From: Sphingomonas sp. TZW2008
Lineage (GTDB): Bacteria > Pseudomonadota > Alphaproteobacteria > Sphingomonadales > Sphingomonadaceae
DNA length: 64,000 nucleotides
Direction: 5' to 3'
NCBI RefSeq assembly: GCF_002117915.1
Contig: NZ_BDJB01000011.1
Span: 1-64,000, forward strand
Part shown: piece by piece, positions 51,001 to 59,541 of the stretch
Position numbering within the stretch: the stretch's first letter is position 1
Layout: every line of letters starts with the position of its first letter
Notes under the pieces: generated by a model
Database searches by the model: none
Told to the model about the DNA's origin: nothing
The model's input: the letters and a program-made list of their open reading frames with translations, nothing else
Translations under genes and position numbers: made by a program

Positions 51001-53832
51001 CTACCGTCCTCCTGCGTCGGTCTGAAGGATGCTCTCGTGGTCGACGAGCGGAAACTCGATACGGGCTGCCAACCCGCCTGGCCTGAGTTCGACGCTGCCG
51101 TAGCCCTTGAGCTCATATGGGATGCGTCGCCTGATCAATTCCGTCCCAAACCCCTCTCGGCGCGGTACGGCATCGACGATCGGCACGCCGTGCTCCCGCC
51201 AGAGGATCACCAGCCATCGCGAACCGTCGCGTGCCTCGACCTGCCAGCTGACATCGAGCCTGCCGGAACCACGTGAGAAGGCACCGTATTTGGTCGCGTT
51301 GGTCGCCAGTTCATGGATCGCAAGCGTCAGCACCTCGGCGGTCTTGGGTGAAATCGCAACGTCCTCGCCCGTCAAGCTGATCCGATCCTCCGATGCTGCC
51401 TGTGCCACGATCTCGTCGCGGATCAGGGATTCCAGATCGATCTTGGTTCCAGCCCTTCGTGTCAGCAGCACCTGCGTCCGCGCGAGCGCGGCGATCCGGC
51501 CTTGCAGGTGCGCGACATAGTCTTCGGTGCATCGCTCACCGTCGTTCGACCGACTGATCATGGATCGGGTCACCGCCAGGATGTTGCGCACCCGGTGCTG
51601 AAGCTCGGCCAGCAAGACTTGCTGCCGCTCCTGCAGCCGCCGAAGATCGTCGACATCGGTGGACGTGCCGAGCCACTCGATGATTTCACCCGAGCCATCG
51701 CGTATCGGCGTCGCGCGTGTCTGAACCCAACGATAGGCGTTCGCTGCTTTGAACAAGACGCGATATTCGACTTCGAAGCTCCCCTGTTCGACGGCAACGG
51801 CCCATGCGGCGCGAGCCGCCTCTCGATCGTCGGGGTGAAGCGGGGCAAGCCAACCCCAGCCGTGACTATCTTCTTCGCGTTGACCAGTGAATCTGGTCCA
51901 CTGCGGGCTCGCCCAGGTCCAGTTGCCGGGCGTGCTGGCACGCCATACGAGCTGTGGCAGACCCTCGATCAGTGCGCGCTGCCGCTCCTCGCTCTCGTGT
52001 AGCGCGCTGTGACTGCGCCGCTGTTCGATCAAGTCTGCGGCCTGGCGCGCGAGCACGCCAAGGAAGCGCAGCTCCCGCTCGTTCGGGCGGTGTTCCGCGC
52101 GGCGCCAATGCGCGTTCAGCATCCCGAGCGGCGCGCCGTTGCGCGACATCAAGGGATAGGCCACGGCCGCTCGGATGCCCTCACCGGCGAGCAGCTTGCA
52201 CCCTGTATCAGCCGCCTCTCCGGGGAAGTCGGCGAAAGCATACTCGCCCGTTTTCAAAGCGAGCCCGCAAGCGGTTCGACTGGTCGCGTCGACCCGATCG
52301 AAGTAGTCGATGATTGTTCTGGAGAAGGCATGGCTGGCAATCATGTCCAGCGTCATTGTCGCTGGATCGTAGAGTTGGACGGTGCCCGCGTCCGCGCCTG
52401 TAATCGCGATGGTCGCAGAGAGAACCTCGTCATAGATCGACTGCAGGCTGCTTTCCGGCATTAGTCGCTCCGCCAGGCTGCGAAGCAGCTCAGCGCTCGC
52501 CAGATCGGCGGCGAGCGCCTGCCGGCTGTCGCGAAGCGCTGCGTCGGCAAGCTTTCGCTCGGTAATATCCTGAAAAACGCAGGCGACGCGTCGGCTGTGC
52601 GATGGGCCAACCTTGGCGAGCCGAAAGTCAAACCACCGTCCATGCGGCGCGGCATAAAACTCGGTGCGAACGGGCTCGCCGGAGACGGCGACCAGGGCAT
52701 AGACCTCATACCAGTGCCGCTCGTAGTCGGGGTCGATATCGCGCATGCGCCGACCCGTGAAATCGCGCCCGGCAATCCGTATCGCCGCCGAGTTTGCCTG
52801 CACGAAACAAATATCGACGGGCGCATCGTTCTCGTCGAGGATCACATCGGCAAGCAGGTAACCTTCATCCATGCTCTCGAAGAGCGAGCGATACCGGTCC
52901 TCGCTATCACGAAGCGCTGCTTCCGCTTGCTTGCGAGCATCGATGTCGATGTTCATCCCCGCCCACTTCCTGATCGTGCCGCTCGCACCGGGCACGGGAG
53001 CGGCGCGGACGTTGGTCCAACGCCACCCGCCATCCGGTGCGCGAACGCGAAACTCCGCATCGACCGGTTGCGTGGCAGTGATCGCCGCGCGCCACTGCCG
53101 TTCCGCGTGGGAGCGGTCTTCGGGATGGATGGCGTCGAGCCAGCCGTAGCCGAGCCACTCTTCCACCGTCTGGCCAGTATAGGCGCGCCAGCTGGGGCTA
53201 TCGGTAATCACGACGCCGTTTGCATCGACTTCCCAGACTGCCTGGGCCCAGCTGTCGACCAGCAGGCGATGGAGAGCTTCGCTTGATTCAAGACGCTCCT
53301 GGAAGGCGATGCGCTCCTCACGCAGGTGAAGCCGATCGATCACCGGGCCCAGGATCATCGCATAGGTGCGCAAAAACTGGATCTCGTCGGCCCCAAACTC
53401 GCGCGGCGCGGTGGCATCGATTTGGAGCACGCCGTAAGGGCGCTGGCCCGGCACAAAGATCGGCACATTGACGAGCGCCATAATGCCAGCATTTTTCATG
53501 AAGTTGGGTATGTCGAAGCGCGTTTCGGCGGCGAGATCGCGCGAGATAATCGGCGCTGCAACCTTGATGGCATAGGTCTCGGACGATCGATCGTTCATGG
53601 GAAGCCGCACGGTACCGACGACGCCCGGCGCCCAGCCGACACCCGCCCGCACGAGTAACTCCTGTCGATCCTTCTGGATCTCCAGAACCTTTGCTCGGCC
53701 GGTACCCATTGCCTCGGCAACGAGGCGACACGCTTCTGTAAGCACCTCGTCCAGTACATCTGACCGGATCGCGAACTCGCCGAAGTCCGCTAGAATCTGC
53801 TGCCGCTTGATCAGTTCAGCCTGGTTCGGCAC
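51001..53832 (-). CDS. HWE-family sensor histidine kinase with GAF and PAS domains
   Basis: 943 residues, no membrane span. Order: GAF (about 10-165), PAS (about 185-300), PAS (about 310-425), GAF (about 450-605), PAS (about 615-730), then the HWE kinase core. H746 lies in LLAELQHRVRNILAVTRSM; the family marks are the N-box HELATNATKYG (840-850) and W878-R-E880. HWE kinases in alphaproteobacteria often serve light, redox or general stress paths; no bilin-binding cysteine pattern or LOV NCRFLQ motif is seen in these sensor domains. Operon with the receiver gene at 50631. Confidence 0.93.
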   Translation of the reverse strand: MPNQAELIKRQQILADFGEFAIRSDVLDEVLTEACRLVAEAMGTGRAKVLEIQKDRQELLVRAGVGWAPGVVGTVRLPMNDRSSETYAIKVAAPIISRDLAAETRFDIPNFMKNAGIMALVNVPIFVPGQRPYGVLQIDATAPREFGADEIQFLRTYAMILGPVIDRLHLREERIAFQERLESSEALHRLLVDSWAQAVWEVDANGVVITDSPSWRAYTGQTVEEWLGYGWLDAIHPEDRSHAERQWRAAITATQPVDAEFRVRAPDGGWRWTNVRAAPVPGASGTIRKWAGMNIDIDARKQAEAALRDSEDRYRSLFESMDEGYLLADVILDENDAPVDICFVQANSAAIRIAGRDFTGRRMRDIDPDYERHWYEVYALVAVSGEPVRTEFYAAPHGRWFDFRLAKVGPSHSRRVACVFQDITERKLADAALRDSRQALAADLASAELLRSLAERLMPESSLQSIYDEVLSATIAITGADAGTVQLYDPATMTLDMIASHAFSRTIIDYFDRVDATSRTACGLALKTGEYAFADFPGEAADTGCKLLAGEGIRAAVAYPLMSRNGAPLGMLNAHWRRAEHRPNERELRFLGVLARQAADLIEQRRSHSALHESEERQRALIEGLPQLVWRASTPGNWTWASPQWTRFTGQREEDSHGWGWLAPLHPDDREAARAAWAVAVEQGSFEVEYRVLFKAANAYRWVQTRATPIRDGSGEIIEWLGTSTDVDDLRRLQERQQVLLAELQHRVRNILAVTRSMISRSNDGERCTEDYVAHLQGRIAALARTQVLLTRRAGTKIDLESLIRDEIVAQAASEDRISLTGEDVAISPKTAEVLTLAIHELATNATKYGAFSRGSGRLDVSWQVEARDGSRWLVILWREHGVPIVDAVPRREGFGTELIRRRIPYELKGYGSVELRPGGLAARIEFPLVDHESILQTDAGGR

Positions 53833-54086
53833 TCTCCGCCTCCCGCGCCCTGGCTCGCGCGTACCAAAGCATAACCTCGAGCCGACGACCTAATACGCGC
53901 AAACTCGGCGTGATGTGCCCCCAAAAAAGGACTGATCCCGTTTATCAATGGCTTCGAAAGGATTGGTCGTCGTCTGCAGGCGCTAACATTCGTCCTTTTT
54001 CAAGATCGTCAGCTTTCAATCGCGCGCGGCTGGGGATCGAAGCAAAAATGTACGGTGGCTCGTCCGAAGTTGGGCTGGAATTTGCC
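53833..54086. other. Intergenic region with a distant inverted repeat
   Basis: AAAAAGGAC (53924-53932) and GTCCTTTTT (53992-54000) form a 9-base inverted repeat 59 bases apart. TTGGGCTGG (54070-54078) pairs with CCAGCCCAA (54098-54106) at the end of the SulP gene. Either could be part of an RNA end. No gene seen. Confidence 0.35.
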
Positions 54087-55583
54087 TCAATGCGGTGCCA
54101 GCCCAATTTCAACGCCAGTTTTGTCGTGGAGCGCGAAGCGATCAACGAGGTCCGCGCTCGCGCGATTATAGCCGATGACCTCGACATTGCGCCCGGCGCG
54201 GCGCAGCCGGGCGACGATCTTGTCGAGCGCACCGACACCTGAAATGTCCCAGAAGTGCGCTCGGGTAACGTCGATTACAACGCGTCGCGCCGCCTCGTCC
54301 GCCTGGAACGCACGCGTGAACCGGTCGACCGATGCGAAGAATATTTCGCCAGTTACATGATAGATGGCAGCGAACCCGTCCGCGGTTTCCTCACGCTTCA
54401 CTGCGAACATCCGTTGCACCTTGCCCGCGAAAAAGATGCCGGAGAGCAGGACGCCGGCGAGGACGCCGAGCGATAGGTCGCGGGTCGCGACAACAACCAC
54501 GACCGTTGTCAGCATCACCACCGACGAGGTTGGCGGATGGCGGCGCAGGTTGGCGATCGAATTCCAGCTAAACGTGCCGATCGACACCATGATCATGACC
54601 GCAACGAGCGCCGGCATCGGCACCCGGCCAACGAAGGGCCCGAGCACCGCCAGCAGGAACAGGAGGAACGCACCCGCGACGAAGGTCGACAGGCGTCCGC
54701 GACCACCGGAGCTAACGTTGATGACCGACTGTCCGATCATCGCACAGCCGCCCATGCCGCCGAAGAAGGCGGCGACGATGTTCGATCCGCCCTGGCCTGC
54801 GCACTCGGCGCGCTTGTCGCTGTCGGTATCGGTCATGTCGTCGACGATCTGCGCGGTGAGCAGCGATTCGAGCAGACCGACCGCGGCCATCGTCAACGAA
54901 TAGGGCAGGATGATCCGCAGCGTTTCAAGCGTCAGCGGGACGTTCGGCAGAGCAAAGGTCGGCAGTCCCTCCGGCAGCTTGCCCATGTCGCCAACCGTGT
55001 TGACGCTGAGGCCCAGGCCGATGCTGATCGCACTGAGGACGAGGATCGCGACCAGCGGCGACGGCACGGCCTTGGTGACGCGCGGCAGGCCGTAGATGAT
55101 GGCGAGGCCGCCCGCGACCAACGCGTAGCTGTCCCAGCCGACGTTGGTCAGCTGCGGCAGCTGCGCCATGAAGATGAGGATGGCGAGCGCATTGACGAAG
55201 CCGGTGATGACCGAGCGTGACACGAACTGCATCACGAGGTCGAGGCGGAGCAGCCCGGCGACGATCTGGATCAGCCCCATGAGTATGGTGGCGGCGAACA
55301 GATACGCGACCCCGTGCTCACGGACGAGCGGGATCACGAGAACGGCAACAGCCGCGGTCGCTGCGGAGATCATGCCGGGACGCCCGCCGATCAGCGAGAT
55401 TGTGATGGCGATCGCGACGGAAGCGTAGAGGCCGATCCGCGGATCGACGCCGGCGATGATCGAGAAACCGATCGCCTCGGGAATGAGCGCGAGGGCAACG
55501 ACGATGCCGGCCATGATGTCGCGGCGGGCGGCGGCGCCGTCAGTGAACCACTGACGGCGGTAGGTAGTGAGATCGGTATTCAT
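54087..55583 (-). CDS. SulP-family anion transporter with STAS domain
   Basis: 498 residues from the ATG at 55583; the open frame further upstream is leader. About ten to twelve membrane spans, beginning DIMAGIVVALALIPEAIGFS, the hallmark of SulP. SVITGFVNALAILIFMAQLP and TAQIVDDMTDTDSDK are further family parts. The C-terminal STAS domain (about 425-495) has VVIDVTRAHFWDISGVGALD. Sulfate, bicarbonate or a related anion is moved, by proton or sodium coupling. A structured leader lies before it. Confidence 0.93.
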   Translation of the reverse strand: MNTDLTTYRRQWFTDGAAARRDIMAGIVVALALIPEAIGFSIIAGVDPRIGLYASVAIAITISLIGGRPGMISAATAAVAVLVIPLVREHGVAYLFAATILMGLIQIVAGLLRLDLVMQFVSRSVITGFVNALAILIFMAQLPQLTNVGWDSYALVAGGLAIIYGLPRVTKAVPSPLVAILVLSAISIGLGLSVNTVGDMGKLPEGLPTFALPNVPLTLETLRIILPYSLTMAAVGLLESLLTAQIVDDMTDTDSDKRAECAGQGGSNIVAAFFGGMGGCAMIGQSVINVSSGGRGRLSTFVAGAFLLFLLAVLGPFVGRVPMPALVAVMIMVSIGTFSWNSIANLRRHPPTSSVVMLTTVVVVVATRDLSLGVLAGVLLSGIFFAGKVQRMFAVKREETADGFAAIYHVTGEIFFASVDRFTRAFQADEAARRVVIDVTRAHFWDISGVGALDKIVARLRRAGRNVEVIGYNRASADLVDRFALHDKTGVEIGLAPH

Positions 55584-55720
55584 TGGATATCCACAACAAG
55601 GCACATGGCGCCGACGCGGGCGCATGGATGGATTGGCATGTGTGATGTTGTCCGGCGGATCGGCGGCCGGCATAGCCACCCGGAATTCCACCGGGTCCTT
55701 GCGAGTAGCCTGTAGTCTAC
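55584..55720 (-). ncRNA. Candidate structured leader RNA upstream of SulP
   Basis: On the minus strand a hairpin ACCCGG-TGGAATT-CCGGGT (55696-55678) is preceded by a GTAG...CTAC helix (about 55709-55724) and followed by a GC-rich GCCGGC..GCCGG stretch. The region lies between the promoter side and the SulP start. Known alphaproteobacterial sul1-type RNAs occur before sulfate transporter genes; identity is not established here, only position and folding fit. Confidence 0.35.
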
Positions 55721-56009
55721 ACGAGCCATTCGGTCAGATGCAATGCGGCCGCGCCCTTGCTGTCGCCACCGCGGCTTGATGGGCAGTCGTTGCTGCCGGC
55801 GCGTCCCCGACTCTCGGCCGAAAGCTAACAGTAAGCTTTCGGAGAACGGTGGCGCTGCCCGTGGTGCGTCGGAGAGGACGGATTGGTAAAATCCGACACT
55901 CAGTAACAAGACGCCGATCGAGATAACTGCCTAATCTCAAGCAATAACTGGGAACGATCGCGACCCGGCTCGCTTGATCCGTCAGCATCAAGCGGGACGG
56001 AGCGGCGCA
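55721..56009. other. Divergent spacer between SulP and the Zn dehydrogenase
   Basis: Should hold the promoters of both genes. AGCTAACAGTAAGCTT-like repeats (AAGCT..AGCTT near 55823-55839) were seen but no named motif. Confidence 0.35.
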
Positions 56010-57158
56010 ATGTTGGCAATGAATTATCGCGGGCCCTACCGAGTTCGCGCCGACGAGCGGCCGATGCCGGTCATCGAACATCCCGAAGATGCGATCGTGA
56101 AAGTCACACGGTCGTGCATCTGCGGATCGGATCTCCACCTCTATCACGGCATGGTCCCAGACACGCGCGTCGGGCAGACGTTCGGGCATGAATTCTGCGG
56201 CATCGTCGAGCAGGTCGGCCCCGAAGTGCGCAACCTGAAGGTCGGCGATCACGTCCTCGTCCCGTTCAACATCGCCTGTGGCAAATGCCACTTCTGTCAG
56301 CAGGGGCTGTTCGGCAACTGCCACGAATCGAACGCGCAAGCGACGGCGGTCGGCGGCATCTATGGTTACTCGCACACTGCCGGCGGCTATGACGGTGGCC
56401 AGGCGCAATTCGTGCGCGTCCCTTATGCCGATGTCGGCCCGATGGTGATCCCCGACTGGATGGATCCCGACGATGCCGTGCTGCTGACCGACGTCGTACC
56501 GACGGGTTACCAGGCGGCCGAGATGGGCGGCATCCGGCGGGGCGATACGGTGGTGGTGTTCGGCGCCGGGCCGGTCGGCCTCATGGCGGCACGATCGGCC
56601 TGGCTGTTCGGCGCCGGGCGCGTGATCGTGATCGATCACCTCGATTATCGGCTCGAGTTCGCGCGCACGTTCGCACCGGCCGAGGTCTACAATTTTCGCG
56701 AGATCGACGACATGGCGGTCTTCATCAAGAAGCAGACCGACTCGCTGGGCGCGGACGTGTGCATCGACGCCGTTGGCGGCGACGCGGCGGGCAGCAAGCT
56801 GCAGCGGCTGTTCGGCGTCTATCTGAAATGGGAAGCGGGGAACGCGATCGCGCTCCACTGGGCGATCAACTCGGTGAAGAAGGGCGGGATCGTCTCGATC
56901 GTCGGCGTCTACGGCCCCACCGGCAACATCGTGCCGATGGGCAATGTGGTGAACAAGGGCATCACCGTGCGCGCCAACCAAGCGTCGGTGAAGCGGCTGC
57001 TGCCCCGCCTGATCGAGCATATCCGCGCGGGCCACATCGATCCCAAGGCGATGATCACGCACCGCGTGCCGCTGGAGGAGATCGCCGACGCGTACCACTT
57101 GTTCTCGGCGAAGCTCGATGGTTGCATCAAGCCCGTGCTGCTGCCCAACGGCTTTTGA
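56010..57158 (+). CDS. Zn-dependent alcohol dehydrogenase, FdhA/formaldehyde dehydrogenase-like
   Basis: 382 residues. The catalytic zinc site has C in CICGSDLHLYHG and HE in FGHEFCGIVEQVG. The structural zinc loop ACGKCHFCQQGLFGNC is complete with four cysteines. The Rossmann fold shows VVFGAGPVGLMAARSA followed by a D in VIDHLDYRLE, so NAD(H) is preferred. The long insert and the C-terminal part resemble glutathione-independent formaldehyde dehydrogenases. The start is ATG 56010; ATG 56019 is possible. Followed ten bases on by a small gene that is probably co-transcribed. Confidence 0.9.
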   Translation: MLAMNYRGPYRVRADERPMPVIEHPEDAIVKVTRSCICGSDLHLYHGMVPDTRVGQTFGHEFCGIVEQVGPEVRNLKVGDHVLVPFNIACGKCHFCQQGLFGNCHESNAQATAVGGIYGYSHTAGGYDGGQAQFVRVPYADVGPMVIPDWMDPDDAVLLTDVVPTGYQAAEMGGIRRGDTVVVFGAGPVGLMAARSAWLFGAGRVIVIDHLDYRLEFARTFAPAEVYNFREIDDMAVFIKKQTDSLGADVCIDAVGGDAAGSKLQRLFGVYLKWEAGNAIALHWAINSVKKGGIVSIVGVYGPTGNIVPMGNVVNKGITVRANQASVKRLLPRLIEHIRAGHIDPKAMITHRVPLEEIADAYHLFSAKLDGCIKPVLLPNGF

Positions 57159-57168
57159 GGAACACGCG

Positions 57169-57660
57169 ATGAGCAGAATCGATACCGCGACGGTCCCGGG
57201 CTGGGGCGTCGATGCGGATCCCGAGAACGATCCGGGCTATCCGATGCGCCACAGCGAGGAGATGGAGACACGAGGGCTGAACTGGCAGCGGCCGGCCGTC
57301 CAGGATCCCGGCGTCGAGGTGCTGCAGTCGATCGAGCACAATCGCCGTCCGGCCGTGACGGGCACGTCCTCGCCGCCCACCGGCTTGTCGGGCATCATCC
57401 GGCGCGCCGCGTTCAAGCGCAGCGAGTCCGACTGGTTCCACTGGCTGATGCTGATGGGCGCCGACCGGGTGAGCGTAGCGGAAGGAGTGGTGGACGATCT
57501 TAAACAGGGACGCGTGCCCAACGTTCCGGCGGAGATGGGCGTGCGCGCCGAATGGCAGCACAACAAGAAGGGGCTGGTCCTTAAGAGCGCCGCGGGTGTC
57601 GCCGTTGGTGCGCTGCTTGTGGCGGCGCTGCGCCGGAAAGGAGCAGCGAGCTCGCCATGA
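57169..57660 (+). CDS. Conserved-looking protein linked to the Zn dehydrogenase
   Basis: 163 residues. MSRIDTATVPGWGVDADPEN, YPMRHSEEMETRGLNWQRP and the helical FKRSESDWFHWLMLMGADRV are followed by a short hydrophobic stretch near the end (SAAGVAVGALLVAALRRKG) that could anchor the C-terminus. GAGG stands six bases before the ATG. Not recognised, but its position ten bases after the dehydrogenase gene suggests a common job, perhaps membrane attachment. Confidence 0.75.
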   Translation: MSRIDTATVPGWGVDADPENDPGYPMRHSEEMETRGLNWQRPAVQDPGVEVLQSIEHNRRPAVTGTSSPPTGLSGIIRRAAFKRSESDWFHWLMLMGADRVSVAEGVVDDLKQGRVPNVPAEMGVRAEWQHNKKGLVLKSAAGVAVGALLVAALRRKGAASSP

Positions 57661-57972
57661 AATTGCCGCTCGACCCAACGGCTGCCAGTTTATTTCAATC
57701 GTGCCGTGTCTGACCATCACGGCCCAGCCGCGCTGTGATTAATCGTTACTGTTGTACCCTGGCTTGGCCGGTAATCTCTCTGCCGCTCAGCACCGAAGGT
57801 ACCAAGGAAAACTTTGCTGGAGAGTGTCGGCGTGCCTCGGCGCATTGCGGTCGCGTACTTATACCGTGAAACGTCCAACGACCTGACGGACTCGGCATTT
57901 GGTGTCGAACAAGTTGCTTTAGGTGAGTGAGATTAGGGGCAACCTCGCTTCGTAGGGGCGCGTTGGCGGGCG
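57661..57972. other. Intergenic region before the MFS gene
   Basis: 312 bases. CGTGCCGTGTCTGACCATCA..CGGC-type repeats are weak; no terminator with a T tract was seen. It presumably holds the promoter of the MFS/SDR/dehydrogenase operon. Confidence 0.4.
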
Positions 57973-59486
57973 ATGCTGGGGTTAGCGCCGCAACAGGTCC
58001 TGTCGGAGGCAGAACGCGAGCGCGGCCTGCGCCTTTTGGTGATCGAGGCGGCCTTCTCGGGCGGCGCCGCGGCGCTAACCAGCGGCGTAATCCTCACCGC
58101 CTTCGCGCTGCATCTCGGCGCCTCGAACGTCATGGTGGGCGTGCTCGCCAGCGCGCCGTTCCTTGCGCAGCTGCTGCAGGTGCCGGCGATTACGCTGGTC
58201 GAGCGCTGGCGGCGGCGCAAGATGATCGCCGTCGTCTCTAGCCTGATCGGCCGTGCGATGCTGGCGCTGATGGCGGTTCTGGCGTTTCACACCGGCACGC
58301 TGCCGCTCATCCTGTTCCTCATCGCGCAGATCACGCTGTGCGGGCTGGGCGCGTTGGGGGCATGCGCGTGGAACGCCTGGATGCGCGACCTCGCGCCGGA
58401 GGAGCGGCTTGGCCGCGTCTTCGCCCGGCGGACGGCGTGGCTCGGTGCGATCAGCCTGCTGCTCGGGCTCGTCGCCGCGCTGGCGCTCGATCTCACGCCA
58501 GCGGGTTCGACGGCGCGAGACGCGGTGTTCGCCGGGATGTTCACGGTCGGCTGCGTCACCGGACTGATCAGCGCGCGGGTCGTTGCCGCCATGCCCGAAC
58601 CGCTGATGCCGCCCGCCGCGGGCCCGGTGCGGCTGGTTGCGCTGCTGCGCGAGCCGCTGCGCGATCTCAACTTTCGGCGACTGTTGGCGTTCGTCGCGAG
58701 CTGGCAGTTCGCGATCAACTTCGCGACGCCGTTCTTCACCGTGTTCATCGTCCGCCAGCTGCACTTCAACGTCAGCTTCGTGATGCTGCTCGGCTGGTCA
58801 GCCAGATCGCGAACATCGGCGCGCTGCGGATGTGGGGAACGCTGAGCGACCGTTATGCCAACAAATCGGTGCTGGCGGTCTGTGCCCCTGCCTACATCCT
58901 GGCGATCGTCGCGATGATCGGCGCATCGCAGTTCGATACGCGCGGGCTGGTCAAGCTGTGGCTGGTCGCGCTGCACATCGTCATGGGGGCGTCGATCGCG
59001 GGCGTAACGCTGACCAGCACCAACATCGCGCTGAAGCTGTCGCCCAAGGGATCCGCCACCGCCTATGTCGCGGCGAGCGCGATGGCGACGGCGGTATCCG
59101 CCGGCATCGCGCCGATCGTCGGCGGCCTGCTTGCCGAAGTGTTCGCGGCACGTCGTTTCGAGCTGCTGGCGCGCTGGTCTAGCCCGAGCGGCGTCTTCGC
59201 GCTGCCGATCCACATCACCGCGTGGGACTTCTACTTCCTGATCGCCGGCGGCATCGGGCTCTATGCCATCCACCGCCTGTCGCTGGTGGCGGAGCACGGC
59301 GAGATCGAGCGGCGCGAGATGGTCAACCAGATCATCAACGAGACCCGCCGCACAATCCGCAATATCTCGTCCGTTGCTGGGCTGCGCGCCGCGACCGATC
59401 TGCCGGGTGCGCTGCTGCGCGACGCGCGGCTCGGCATCCGGCTGCGCCGCGCCCGTGCGGCACAGGCGGCGCGGCGGCCTTCGTAA
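57973..59486 (+). pseudogene. MFS transporter with a one-base frameshift
   Basis: The first frame (57973-58845) encodes six to seven spans (SGVILTAFALHLGASNVMVG; LILFLIAQITLCGLGALGAC) and stops after NVSFVMLLGW. The second frame, one base back, resumes with LVSQIANIGALRMWGTLSDR and runs to 59486 (ALHIVMGASIAGVTLTSTNI; FYFLIAGGIGLYAIHRL). Together they give a normal MFS protein of about 505 residues. One missing base at about 58791-58797 (for example a C in GGC-CTG) explains the break. Either the transporter is dead or the base is a sequencing error. First gene of the cluster that follows. Confidence 0.82.
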
Positions 59487-59541
59487 TGCATGTTGTGTCG
59501 CCATTCGCCGCAACCGGCCACAGCGACAGCAAGGAGGCAGC

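Noticed and set aside
53924..54000. AAAAAGGAC/GTCCTTTTT inverted repeat as a small RNA
   Set aside because: Arms are 59 bases apart, no GC-rich stem next to the T run; kept only as a note on the intergenic region.
55734..57098. Minus-strand open frame of 454 codons
   Set aside because: Antisense to the Zn dehydrogenase whose zinc and NAD motifs are complete.
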